Assembly: GCA_022702705.1 (NCBI GenBank)
Contig: CM040423.1
Location: 121,143,738-121,207,737, forward strand
DNA length: 64,000 bases
DNA from: Papilionanthe hookeriana x Papilionanthe teres
Taxonomy: Eukaryota; Streptophyta; Magnoliopsida; Asparagales; Orchidaceae
Direction of reading: 5' to 3'
A program made the translations under genes and the position numbers. Shown here in pieces: positions 11,837-23,077 of the stretch. Each line of letters starts with the position of its first letter. The first letter of the stretch is position 1. The notes below the pieces were generated by a model that was not told the DNA's origin, did not search any database, and worked only from the letters and a program-made list of their open reading frames with translations.

Positions 11837-11850
11837 CTGAAAGCAACGGG
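11837..11850 (-). promoter_or_regulatory. Putative 3' splice site before E3 AlkB-like gene
   Basis: The minus strand reads CCCGTTGCTTTCAG and is followed directly by GAAAT, the start of the gene. The E2 gene has CTTGTCTTTTGTGCAG followed by GGAAATG at the same place. A conserved pyrimidine-rich tract plus CAG next to a downstream ORF is what a spliced subgenomic message needs. Confidence 0.5.
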
Positions 11851-12074
11851 ATAATGTAACATGTTAGTCTTAATTTAAATTTAAAAATAATTTTATTTAA
11901 TTATCATTATTATTTTATTATATCAAGGAATTATGCTTATAAGCACTTTCTTAATAAGCAAAATGAATATCATAAGATATAAAAATCAAAATTTGTATCA
12001 TAGCAATAATTTGAAATATTTTATTATTTCCCAGTTTACAAGCAAGTCATTTATGTCGAATAATATTTTTCTAA

Positions 12075-13260
12075 GAAACACACAATGATTGGGGGTAAAT
12101 TCATTCTCCTTAAAAATCTACCAATTGGTAAGATCCTCCCAAATATGTATTTTCAATTACATGCGAGCCCTCCCATATTAGTTGAAAATTTCCACCTATT
12201 CTTCGATGAGCGTGGATAAGTCTTCAGAGAACTAAGACTAATTCACCATTTTTGAAGTTTGTAGGAACCAATTTGTTTTGGGCCCGTATCATTTTTTCCT
12301 AATACAATTCAAGATTTTACTGAGCTTGTAAATGTTTGCTTTCTAAACTTTCATGTTATTCAAGTTAAAATTTAGCATTTTCTTCTTCAGTTATTTTGTT
12401 TGCAAATGTAACTATGATGAAAGTAATTTACACTTTAAGGGATAATATAGCCTCAAAACCATATAATAAAGCAAACGGTGTTGACCGCGTTGGTGTTCGG
12501 TATGTAGTCTTATAGCCCATAGAGCTTTTATCAATCGCTCATGCCATTGTCTTGGATTATTAATTAATGTCATCTTTAAAATTTGTACCAATGTTTTATT
12601 GAAGGCTTCAGCTAAACCATTAGCTTTAGGATAATTGATTGTAGAATATCTCCAATTAATCTTGTGTCTTTGAATAAAGTTATTCATTTTTATATTTTTA
12701 AATATCAGTCCATTGACTAATATGACACTTCGAGGAATTCTAAATCTATAAACAATATGAGTCTTGAAAAAATGGAGAACTTGTTCTGCCTTAACTTCTC
12801 TAAGAGGTATTGCTTTTGCCCATTAAGAGAAGTAATTAGTGGCTGCTATTGAATAAATCAATTTCCTTTAGATGATGAAGGGTCTAAAAGTCCCATGATG
12901 TTTGTGCCCCAACATTCAAATGGCCAAGATGCAATAGTTGGATGTAATACATTTGGCCGTTAATTTAAGGCCACTCCATGTATCTGACAATGATGAAATT
13001 TCTTTGCAATTTCAAGACAATCAGTCATCATTGCTGGCCAGCTATACCCCGTTCTTTTTATTTTAATCTTCATTTTAGATCCAGAGATTAGAATAATCAG
13101 TCATCATTGTGCACCACATAGAGCTGAATGAACTTCTTTAACAATCTCTTGAGCTTCGTATTGGTTTAGACATTTTAAACACATTTGGTCAAAAGCTCGT
13201 TTATAAAGAATATCATTCACTAGAACATAAGACAATGCTCTTTGTTTGATTTGAGTTGCG
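12075..13260 (-). pseudogene. Integrase domain of E3 (degenerate)
   Basis: The catalytic core C-terminal part is open at 12412-12687 and reads NNFIQRHKINWRYSTINYPK then ANGLAEAFNKTLVQIL. This aligns with the E2 integrase NNFVRRHGIDWRYSTIYYPR and includes the catalytic Glu of GLAEAF. Upstream, to about 13260, translated pieces correspond to the zinc-binding N-terminus and the first catalytic Asp region, interrupted by stops. Downstream, to about 12075, pieces match the E2 C-terminal region. The enzyme would join retroelement DNA to host DNA; this copy cannot be made as one protein. Confidence 0.75.
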
Positions 13261-13439
13261 ATAAAATTTTTTTGGGTAACCCTCCGGTCTGTAAATATTG
13301 AATAATTGGTTGTCGCTAATCATCCTTTTCTTCTTCAATTACTGGTTTTGTGATTTTTTCACCAAATTTATGTAGATTATCCACGTCAATTTGAGAAAGA
13401 AATTGTTGTCCTTTTATAGAAATTATAATATCATCTTCT

Positions 13440-14560
13440 TCTGGACAAGCAAATTCTTTTACGAGTTTTGCTAAGGCATCTGCTAAAGAATTATCTCATC
13501 TTGGAATTAGGAAGAAAGTCACTTCAGGAATTTGCTAAAGCAGTTTTAGAGTGTAACAAAATTATTGTTCCATTTGAGGTTTCAAAGTCTTGTATTTTCT
13601 CGCAAATTGATTAATGATCAATTAAGAGTCTCCATAGATGTCGATATTTTTTATTTCCATTAATATTATCAATTCTAAACCGGTTATGAGTGCTTTATAT
13701 TCAGCTTCATTTTTTGTTCACGGTTCAATCAGATGATAGATAAATGACATAATTGCTTTGTCTTGAGTAATGAAAATTAATCCTATCCCAACTTTGTCTG
13801 GTATGATTGCCTCCATTTTTTTGTCTTTTCAAGCAGATGATGCTCCATAAAATTATAATTCCCACCATTGTATGTTTGAACTTTTTTACTTTTAATATGT
13901 GTTCATCAGGTATCATTAAGAGGTGATTCAGTCAAAACAAGATGTGCTGCTAAGAAATCTACCAAGATTTGTCCTTTAACAGAACGTAATGGCACAAATG
14001 TTATGTAAAGTTGGAGCAGCATCATTGCCCATCTTGCCAATCTTCTAGAAAATGTCTATCATGTCATTAAGTATTGTAATGGATTAATTCTTGAAAAAAA
14101 AGTTACTTTATGATAAAGCATATAGCGCCTTAGCTTTTGGACTGCGAAAATCAAAGCTAAACAATGTTATTTAATTTCTAGATATTTTATTTGAATCAGA
14201 ACCAAACAGTGGCTTAAATAATATAATGCATTTTCTTTTCTCTTATCATTTACTTGGGCTAGTAATGCTCTAAGGGAATTATCTAATGTCGCAGTTTAAA
14301 GGACTAGAGGTCTTCTTATCATAGGGGTTGTTAAGATAGGAGGTGTTGTTAAATATTGTTTGATGTTTTCAAAGGTGTGTTGGCATTTTTCATCCCATAC
14401 AAATTTGGTATCTTTTCTGGTTAGGTTATTGAGAGGCTGACACTTACCCAACAAATTAGATATAAAACATCGTATATATGCTAGTTTTCTTTTAAAGGAT
14501 TGTAATTGAGTTAGATTTTTAGTAGGAGGCATATTGAGGATAGCTTCGATTTTGAGGAAG
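13440..14560 (-). pseudogene. RT end, RNase H and second (archaeal-type) RNase H of E3
   Basis: An open piece (14532-14296) reads MPPTKNLTQLQSFKRKLAYI then RCFISNLLGKCQPL and matches the RT thumb to RNase H start of E1/E2 (MPPPKTLKQLRS...). Further along, the minus strand shows decayed RNase H, then FDGASSA, VGIGLIFIT, NEAEYKALITGLEL and IYGDS. These are the signatures of the second RNase H that marks the Tat lineage. Stops occur throughout. Confidence 0.75.
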
Positions 14561-14619
14561 TCAATCTCAATCCCTCAATGTCGAACAAAAAATCCTAAGG
14601 AGAATACAGTTCAAAAGGG

Positions 14620-14690
14620 ATTTTCATTGATTTTGCAAGATTTTTATCTTCTAATTTTACATCGGGTTAAGTACTAGAAGAAGTTGAGCC
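14620..14690 (-). other. Internal deletion removing the E3 reverse transcriptase core
   Basis: On the right of this point the sequence matches the protease-RT linker region (compare 48020-48075, shared 'aaaatttgattggcttt' and 'tacttctttgacca'). On the left it matches the last part of RT (compare 46800-46900). Roughly 1.1 kb present in E1 and E2, holding the RT catalytic motifs, is absent. Confidence 0.65.
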
Positions 14691-15944
14691 AAGTCAAAAT
14701 TTGATTGGCTTTTTGTCATCATCATGTACTTCTTTGACCACTAAATCATTAATTTTAGAAGAAGATATTGGAGTTATGGTCATAGTGTGTATATAATAAT
14801 TAATTTTCTCATACATGGATTCAAATTATTTTTCTTTGTCTTTTTCTTTAAAAGGTATTTTGAACTGAGGTTCTTTTTGAATCACCGATGTTGCTTTTTC
14901 TACTTTTTTATCTTCTTCAGAGTCCAGGTGAATTTTGAACTTCAATGGTTTCTTCATTTTGACAATTGTATCTTCTCTCCCTCATTCTCGTCCTCGGCCT
15001 CGACCTCGGGTGCTAGTTTGATGAGAATTATTACCCTTTGTTTGTGTTGAATAAAGATAATCTTTTTCATTTGTTTTCTTTTCTTTGTCTTTTTCTTTTA
15101 TATTCACTATTGTTTCTCTAGAAAACATTATTTTCTTTGTTGGAGCATAATATGTTGCATCTTCATGTACTCCATTTTCATGGGTACAAAAAGGTTGTAT
15201 ATCTATCTTGATACAACATTCTTACCCTTTTTATAAGTATTTTATGCATTGATGCAGTGATGAAGGAACTATTTTATGTTCATGAAACCATGGTCTGCCA
15301 AGTAGAGCATCAAAAGAGGTATCAGAATCGATGATATGAAATTTTTCTGTTGTTACCAAATCATCCATTTTTAGGAGCAATGTTATTGACCCTAGGGCTC
15401 ATTCTTCTTATTGATCCAACCCTCGTAACATCATTGTATCTCTTGATAGTTGGGATGTGTCAATATTCAAATAAGCAAGGGTTCTTAAATTTATTATGTT
15501 AATCGAGGCCCCTGGATCAATAAGCACCCTTGATAGTGTCGTGTAGTTTATATTTACTGTCATGTATAGTGGATGATTATGTTCAGTTGTTCCAAGAAAC
15601 AAGTCATTGTCATAAAAGGTAATTTTTTTCTGTTCTTCTAATGAACAACCTTCACTCTGAGTGATACAAGAAAGTTGAGGTAAGCAAATGTCTGGATCTA
15701 AAATGGCTTTTATCAATGACTCACTCATTTTTTTAGAAAGCATAAGGGCGTCGTAAATGCTCAATTTTGCTCGTAATTTTCTCAGATGGGCTAATACATT
15801 ATAATCCACTTTGTTGCAAAGATTGTCTTCATTTCTTTTAGATAATTGTGTATGTATTAGAGGAACTATCTTTTCCGATGTGATAATTTGTTTTTCTTTT
15901 TCTTGAGAAGCCATTCTGGGAGGCAGAATTTTTCCACTTCGCAA
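14690..15944 (-). pseudogene. Aspartic protease and linker of E3
   Basis: A 178-codon open stretch (15944-15408) carries SGKILPPRM, KVDYNVLAHLRKLRAKLSIY, LLDP-like ILDPDICL and the protease active site LIDPGASINIINLRTLAYL, as in E1 (VDPGASINIMNLQTLAYF). The catalytic motif is the D-x-G of retroviral-type proteases, with Pro in the middle position. Beyond 15408 the frame is lost, but 'LLGRPW'-type and Gly/Arg-rich linker sequence can be followed to about 14690. It would cleave the gag-pol polyprotein. Confidence 0.75.
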
Positions 15945-16009
15945 ATTAATTTCAACTATTTATTCTAGTTTATTATTTCATTCCTTTGTCTCTGAGTCTG
16001 AAGGTTCCA

Positions 16010-18430
16010 AATCTATGGAAATTGGTGCTCCTTGTAGCTGGAGTGTGACAGTATCGTCTCTGTCTTTGTCATTATCAAAATTGTCACAAAGGTTATTGTC
16101 CTTTTATTATTGTTAGACTGGTCGAGATCGTCTAGGATTTGAGTATTGTCTATATGATTGAAATTGGAACTATTATTTTTAGAAGTATCATCCAAAATAG
16201 ACAAAATATAAGCATAACTAGGATTATTATTATTCACAATAGTGGTAAAAAGGAAGTTATACAAAGTTACTGATTCAAGGGATTTCCTCCCTTTATCCGA
16301 GACAACTATTCTAGTGGAAGATTAAGGGACATGAGAACTAGGGGATAAAAAAGTAACAATAGTTCCTGTGCCTAAAAGACCTCTAACCCTTTTTGGTTCT
16401 CTTATTTTCTTTTATTTTTTTTTCTGGGAAGATTTTGAGATTTTTAGGTCAACAAGGATCTCTTTAGAAGATTTACCTTGAACAATGATGTCTTTGTCTT
16501 TGCCGTCATGATCAGGAATAAGTTTATCGACCGAAATCATATTGACTGAACCTTTTTCAGGTTCTTTTAAGTGATCTTTCGGGATTACTATATTCCCTTA
16601 TTTAAATTTGTGTTCTAACTAGTCCTTGAAGACAAAGCATTCTTCAATTTTATGTCCAAGCAAACTGTGATAAGGTCAATAATAGGGATTGTCCTTCAGG
16701 TCAACTTCTCCTGGCCTCTTAGCCTCAGGCAACTTAAACTCTGGTATTTTAAGAAAGCTACGAAATATTTTACCAATAGCTTCTATCTTGAACAGGTTTT
16801 CCTTTTTCATTCTTTCTACTATTGTTCATTTGTTTGTCGGCACTAGAACTGGTTGTTGAAATTGTAATTGAGAAGTTGTCTGTTGTGGCACTTGATTTTG
16901 TCGTTATTTCTTTTGTTCAGGCTGGACTTACATCACTTGTTTGCCTTTTTCTATAACATTTCCTGGTTTGTTCTCAAATGTTTTGACAAAATTTGTCATT
17001 TATATCTTTTCGGCTACACTCATATGCTTGGCTTCTTCCTGAAGATTGGCAGCTTTAGTAAGTAGATTTTCAAATGTCTTTATTGTAAATCCTTTTAGCA
17101 TAAATTTTATGGGACCGTGGATATTCTTAAGTAGGATTTCAACAGCATGTTGTTCCTGGAGTTTCGGTTCACATTTCATACTAAGATTTCTCCAGCGCAA
17201 AATGTAATCCACCAAACTCTCTCTTTGTTTTTGTTTTTCTACTACCAGGTAACCAACGGTTGTATGGTATTGCACTCCAATAAAACGTTGAATGAAGAGG
17301 CTTTCAACCTCTACAAAATTTTTAACTGACCCGTTAGGAAGTTCCGCATACCCTTCAAAGGCAACTTCTATGAGACTGTTAACAAATTGATGGAATAGAA
17401 GAGTGTCACTTCCTCCCACATTACAACCACTTGCTCTGAAGTGTGCAAGATGCTAACAAGGATTATCGGTCCTGTCAAATATTTTGAGGAGAGGAGGAAC
17501 AAAACCTTTGGAGTATTGGACAAAATCAAATTCCTCCAGATAAGGTCTACCCTTTGGAATTAATGATCCAGCCTTTACCTGAACCATTGTTTCTTTTATC
17601 TTTTGTTGTACTAATTCAGTAATTTCGTTTTCTGGAATTCCACTTTAAGAAGAATCTTTTTTTTTTTGCATATTTTCTTCAATTTCTATTGGCTCTTTTT
17701 TATCCTTCAAAATGTGTATTGACTCTGGTCTAATAATTTCAATGGCAGGCAATGGATTTGTTGGTGAATTTTGTAGAGCTAACATCAATTCTTCAATTTT
17801 TTGTTTGAGATGATTGATTTGCTCATCCCTTTGTCAGATAACTGACAATCATTCTTCTGTCGTATCTTCTTCACTTAGTTCTTGTGCTAAGGACGTAGAT
17901 TGTGTTTCGACCATGTTTATTTTAGCAACCTCCTCATTTGAACTATTTGAAGAATCCTCCTTTTTCATATTGAGAACTATTATCTTTTTACAACTTCTTC
18001 AATTTTTCTTTGAACGATTTTAGAGGATGTTCTTTACAAGTTCTTTCCTAGGAACTGTACGTGGGGGTATTCACAATATTTGAGATTCCTCCCAATGATT
18101 CTCTTCTCCATACATTATTTCTATGTATAGGTCGAGATATCCTTGGAAGTATATCATCGTTTTGTGAATAAGAATGATCTCCATTTTGTAGCATTTGGAC
18201 CAGAGCTGTCATTTTAGCATATGTATCTTCTGCTTCTGATATTAATTTGTTATGTTTAGTCCTTTCTTTTGTGACAGTTACATCTTTTACTCTTGGTCCC
18301 AGACATAATTTTACTGGTACCCCATTACATTGACTGTCTAATGGAAATTGCTGATCCGTTTCTTGATAAGTAGGATCTTCCATTGCAAGAATTCTTCCTT
18401 TCATTGTTGTTGAGACTGCACATCCCATTT
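16010..18430 (-). pseudogene. gag of E3 (degenerate)
   Basis: The best part (17419-17000, open for 139 codons) is the capsid-like core: GGSDTLLFHQFVNSLIEVAF, FIQRFIGVQYHTTVGYLVVE, SLVDYILRWRNLSMKCEPKL and LKGFTIKTFENLL. It aligns with E1 28260-28700. An N-terminal open stretch (18428-18048) and C-terminal pieces to about 16013 belong to the same polyprotein, separated by stops and frameshifts. Gag forms the virus-like particle that packages element RNA. Confidence 0.75.
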
Positions 18431-19236
18431 TTTATAACAATCGTGAAATTGAACACCTATCCTTCCGTACTAATCTTTTAAATACACAATATATGGTGTG
18501 AATTGACACAGAATTTTTAGGTTGGAAAGCATTATCTTCATATTCAACGGGTATTGGAAAGTACATATTTCTTTTGGAAAAGAAGGGTTCTCAAAAACAC
18601 TTTTTTTCAAATTCAGATGTCTCAAAATCATCATTCTAGTTCCACCTCTTCTTTCTTTTTAAGAGAACAAGTTTTATTTATATGTTGTGAACAAGTATTT
18701 GGAACATTCTTAGAACAAGATGCAACTTCATATATGGATGGAGGTGGAATGTCATTTTCATCCTCAACAAAGATTTTCGTTCCTTTTCTGTCAACTTGTT
18801 CTTCCATTTCCTCAAAAGTATATTATTCTTCAAGCATATGTTGAGGTAAGTCCTCTGTAAAATTAAGAAAATCTTCATAAGGTTGCAGATGGAATTCCTC
18901 AAAGGATTGTATATCAGTTTGATATGGATTATCTAGTGCAAATTCAGTTTCATCAAATAATCAAAAGTCATTTTGATAAAGGTAAACGTCTTTATCAATT
19001 GATGTATTGATATCTTGATAATAAGAACAAACTGAACCCGGGATTTTATTATAATTTTTCTAAAAATTCAAGGAAAATAAAATGTCATGGAATTATTTAT
19101 AAACAGGGAATTTATTAATTTATTGTTGTTTTATAATGTCAAAAATAACTCTATAAGGAGCTAAAATTTTTAAAAGATGTAGTCCTACCAAAAAATCTTT
19201 TGAAAATAAATGATTTAAAAATTGACGAAAAGAGAG
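18431..19236 (-). other. Leader between PBS and gag of E3
   Basis: This lies between the primer binding site and the gag start. One minus-strand frame reads as an acidic, coding-like stretch with only one early stop: DETEFALDNPYQTDIQSFEE, then LQPYEDFLNFTEDLPQHMLE, then FEEMEEQVDRKGTKIFVEDE. Ogre elements are known to carry an extra ORF before gag, and this may be its remnant. It has no evident match in the E2 leader (51599-53090), so the call is tentative. Confidence 0.4.
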
Positions 19237-19257
19237 ACAATCCCAGTAGAGTTACCA
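19237..19257 (-). promoter_or_regulatory. Primer binding site of E3
   Basis: The minus strand reads TGGTAACTCTACTGGGAT, a C-to-T-decayed form of the plant TGGCGACTC...CTGGGGA primer site, which is attributed to tRNA-Arg in Ogre elements. It sits just inside the LTR end near 19270 and before the leader. Confidence 0.65.
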
Positions 19258-19261
19258 AGTA

Positions 19262-20130
19262 AAATCACTTGGTGGCATCCGAAGCTGACTGTGTTTTTCT
19301 CAAATGTTGATGTTGATGTCGATGTCATTGTTTGGAGTCGGCAATCTATTTATCTATCATATCACCCTAATCTTCAAGAAATGTTATTTCTTCATATCAT
19401 ATAAAGGATCCTCGGATAATAAGAAACTTGAAGAAAATAACGGCTGACAAAATAGAAAATAATAGAATCAGAAATGTTGATGATAATCCTTATAAGGGGA
19501 GATTCTAGAATACATTATCCTAGAAATTTTACATAAGAAAAATCCCATATGAATTTTTGATAACCAGATATTTCTAGGTGTGATAACTATTCTAAGTTCT
19601 TAGATCTTCCATAGAAGCAAGCTCCTATAGTTAACTACATCTTAGACAATCAAGATTTTCTAAGAAAACTTCTGATTAATGTTAATCACTTGTTTTCTAA
19701 GAAATTTTGATATTTAATCCTATTGGTAATATGTTCCTAAGTGTCACGTACTACCCTAAAGATTTAAGTATATCAATGTCATTTGTTTATGTCAGTTTTT
19801 GTTTTATTTCTATAATTTTTGTCTTGTAGTTTGTTATTTGTTTGGTGGTTATCCTAAAAGTTTAGGTTTTGTTTTGTTCTTTATCTTGATTTTGTTATTT
19901 TAGTTTTTTTTTAATGTCTCTTATTTATGTTTTGTTGTTTGTTCCGTCTTCAGAATGTCGCCCTGCAAAACAGAGTCAGCACATCCTAATAACATGTAAA
20001 TTAAATCTGAATGGAAATTATCTTCAACTAGCAAAGAAAACAATTTCAGATTTATTCTTGCAAAAGAAAATAATTTTTGTATGTCGATTTTGATTTGTAA
20101 TTTGAAACTAAAGAAAGAAGTCAAGTTTAC
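19262..20130 (-). repeat. 5' LTR fragment of E3
   Basis: The plus strand from 19270 reads TGGTGGCATCCGAAG, matching the inner LTR end of other copies (TGTCGGCATATT). The segment shares blocks with 33590-34650, for example 'caagctcctatagttaactacatctta' near 19618 against 33611, and 'atcctaaaagtttaggttttg' near 19850 against 34630. After about 20130 the match stops and tandem repeats begin, so about 6.5 kb of LTR is missing. Confidence 0.7.
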
Positions 20131-20690
20131 TTAGATCTAATGTCTGTAAGATCTAATTGGACTTAAGAATTTTAAACTTAGTATTGTTTGAATTGTATGA
20201 TTTAGATTCAATATCTTTTGAACCTAAAGGTTTTCAATTAAGTCTAATGTAAATTAATTTTAGCAATTTTGATTCAGTATTGTTTGAATCTTAATGTTTT
20301 AAATCTAATGTAGCTTAGATTTAAGAATTTACATTCAATGACTTTTGAATCTAAAGGCTTTGAGTTAAGTCTAATGTAAATTAGACTTAAGATTTTAGAT
20401 TCAATGTCGTTTGAATCTAATTAGATTAATATCTTTTGACTCTAAATTTTTAAGTCTAATATAGATTATACTTAAATTGAGTAAAACCCAAAATAATGTT
20501 GATTTTTAAAGTATTTAGATTCGATGTCTTTTAAGCCTAATATAAATTGGACTTAAATTTTAGTCTGAGATTCAGATTATCTTTAAATTAATCTTAAAAT
20601 GTTGATTCAATTTAAGTTAAACTTAAAGTTTTATTGGGTTAAGTTCAATAAATATATTAAACTTAGAGGTTTGGTTGACTTGAGTTAGAT
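20130..20690. repeat. Degenerate repeats rich in GTCTAAT / ATTAGACTTAA
   Basis: A loosely repeated region of words such as GTCTAATGTAAATTAGACTT, TTTGAATCTAA and AACTTAAG, with no fixed period that I can measure. It grades into the regular array that follows and may be an older part of the same array. No gene is seen. Confidence 0.5.
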
Positions 20691-20699
20691 TGTTTGGGT

Positions 20700-22285
20700 A
20701 CAATTTTAAACATAAGTTAGATTTTTTAACTTAAGTACAATATGGATTGAACTTAAGTTTGGGTTGACTTGGGTTTAAGTTTGATTAATTTGGTTCAAGT
20801 TAAATTGAACCCAAGTTAGAAGTTTTGACTTAATTTCAATATGTGTTGAACTTATGTTTGGGTTAACTTGGGTTCAAGTTAGGTTGCGCCTAAGTCAGAA
20901 GTTTTGACATAAGTTCAATATGGGTTGAACTTATGTTTGGGTTAACTTGGGTTCAAGTTTGGTTGAACCTAAGTTAGAAGTTTTGACTTAAGTTCAATAT
21001 GGGTTGAGCTTATGTTTGGGTTAACTTGGGTTCAAGTTAGGTTGAACCTAAGTTAGAAGTTTTGACTTAAGTTCGATAAGGTTTGAACTTAAGTTTGGGT
21101 TAACTTAGGTTCCAGTTAGGTTGAACCTAAGTTAGAAGTTTTAACTTAAGCTCAATATGGGTTAAACATAATTTTGGGTTAACTTCGGTTCAAGTTAGGT
21201 TGAACCTAAGTTAGAAGTTTTCACTTAAGTTCAATATGAGTTGAACTTAAAGTTGGGTTAACTTGGGTTCAAGTTATGTTGAACATAATTTAGAGGTTTT
21301 CACTTAAGTTCAATATGGGTTGAACAAAAGTTTGGGTTAACTTGGGTTTAAGTTTGGTTGAACCTAAGTTACAAGTTTTCTCTTAAGTTCATATGGGTTG
21401 AACTTAAGTTTGGGTTAACTTGGGTTCAAGTTAGGTTGAACCTAAGTTAGAATTTTTCCCTTGAGTTCAATATGGGTTGAATTTAAATTTGGGTTAACAT
21501 GGGTTCAAGTTAGGTTGAACCTAAGTTAGAAGTTTTGACTTATGTTCAATATGTATTAAACTTAAGGTTGGGTTAACTTGGTTTCAAGTTAGGTTGAACC
21601 TATGTTAGAAGCTTTGAACTAAGTTCAATATGGGTTGAACTTAAGTTTGAGTTAACTTGGGTTTAAGTTAGGTTGAACCTAAGTTAGAACTTTAGACTTA
21701 AGTTCAATATGGGTTGAACATAACTTCGATTTATGTTAAGTTGAACCTAAGTTAGAAGTTTTGACTTAAGTTCAATATGGGTTGAACTTATGTTTAGGTT
21801 AACTTGGGATTAAGTTAGGTTGAACCTTAGTTAGAAGTTTTTACTTAAGTTCAATATAGGTTAAACTTAATTTTGGGCTAACTTGGGTTCAAGTCAGGTT
21901 GAACCAGAGTTAGAAGTTTTGACTTAAATTCAATATGGGTTGAACTTAAGTTTGGGTTAACTTACGTTCAAGTTAGGTTGAACCTAAGTTATAAGTTTTT
22001 ACTTAAGTTCAATATGGGTTCAACTTAGGTTTGGGTTAACTTGGGTTCAAGTTAGGTTGAACCGAAGTTAGAAGTTTTGACATAAGTTCAATATGGGTTG
22101 AACTTAAGTTTGGGTTAACATGGGTACAAGATTGGTTGAACCTAAGTTAGAAGTATTGACTTAAGTTCAGTATGGGTTGAACTTAAGTTTAGGTTAACTT
22201 AGATTCAAGTTAGGTTGAAACTAAGTTAGAAGTTTTTACTTAGGTTCAATATGGGTTGAACGTAAGTTAGGGTTAGATCCTAAGT
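20700..22285. repeat. Tandem array, 79-bp unit
   Basis: About 20 copies of a unit containing GGGTTAACTTGGGTTCAAGT, TAGGTTGAACCTAAGTTAGA and AGTTTTGACTTAAGTTCAAT. Copies at 20941 and 21020 give a 79-bp period. Inside each unit is the inverted pair GGTTGAACC / GTTCAA. No coding frame survives. The origin is unclear: either a satellite, or the internal array of the reversed LTR-B element to its right. Confidence 0.85.
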
Positions 22286-22289
22286 TATG

Positions 22290-23025
22290 GTTTTGATTTG
22301 AGATAGATTTTATTAGGGTTTAAGGTTGCTTAAGTCTAATATACGTAAGACTTAAGAATTAATTAAATCTAATTAGAATTAGACTTAATTATAATTTAAG
22401 ACTGTTTAAGCCTAATATAAGTAATGCTTAAATGTTAATTAAGTCTAATTAGGGTTATACTTGACTAGTATTTAAGGTTGCTTAAGTCTAATATAAGTAA
22501 GGCTTAAAGTTTAATTAAGTCTAATTAGGGTTAGACTTAATTAGTATTTAAGATTCTTTAAGCCTAATGTAAGTAAGGCTTAAAGATTAATTAATTCTAA
22601 TTAGGGTTTGACTTAATAATTATTTAAGGTATTAAGCCGAATGTAAGTAAGGCTTAAATGTTAATTAAGTCTAATTAGGGTTAAATTTAATTAGCATTTA
22701 AGGTTGTTTAAGCTTAATAAAAGTAAGGCTTAATGTTTAATTAAGTCTAATTAGGATTAGACTTTATTAGTATTTAATATTGTTTAAGCCTAATATAAGT
22801 AAGGCATAAAGGTTAATTAAGTGTAATGATGGTTAGACTTAATTAGGATTTAAGGTTGTTTAAGCCTAATATAAGTAAGGCTTAAAAGTTAATTAAGTCT
22901 AATTAGGGTTATACTTAATTTTTATTTAAGGTAGTTTAAGCTTAATGTAAGTAAGGCCTAAAGGTTAATTAAGTCTAATTAGGATTAGACTTAATTAGTA
23001 TTCAAGGTATTAAGCCAAACATAAG
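22290..23025. repeat. Tandem array, 76-bp unit
   Basis: About nine copies of a unit containing AATTAAGTCTAATTAGGGTT, AGACTTAATTAGTATTTAAG and AAGCCTAATATAAGTAAGGC. Copies at 22441 and 22517 give a 76-bp period. It starts where the 79-bp array stops, so two different arrays are directly adjacent. It ends about 20 bp before the internal flank of the LTR-B primer site. Confidence 0.85.
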
Positions 23026-23051
23026 TAAGGTGACCCACTTTTTAATGTTTA

Positions 23052-23074
23052 CAAAAATAGCAACGACACCGAAA
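23052..23074 (-). promoter_or_regulatory. Primer binding site of the reversed LTR-B element
   Basis: The minus strand reads AAGTTTTCGGTGTCGTTGCT across this point, a decayed form of the common plant Ty3 junction AAGTTTTTGGCGCCGTTGCC. That junction is the LTR end plus a primer site of the tRNA-Asp type. It lies just inside the LTR end at 23078. Confidence 0.6.
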
Positions 23075-23077
23075 ACT

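Larger units (their letters stand above)
8995..20130 (-). mobile_element. E3: degenerate Tat-lineage LTR retrotransposon with AlkB-like gene
   Basis: An old minus-strand element that keeps the whole layout: 5' LTR fragment (20130 to 19270), PBS, leader, gag, protease, RNase H, second RNase H, integrase, AlkB-like gene, tandem array, PPT and an LTR stub. The RT core is missing. Stops and frameshifts affect every domain, and base changes are strongly C-to-T/G-to-A, as expected of long-silenced, methylated DNA. It is clearly diverged from E1/E2, so its AlkB-like gene marks an older presence of that gene in the family. Confidence 0.85.
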
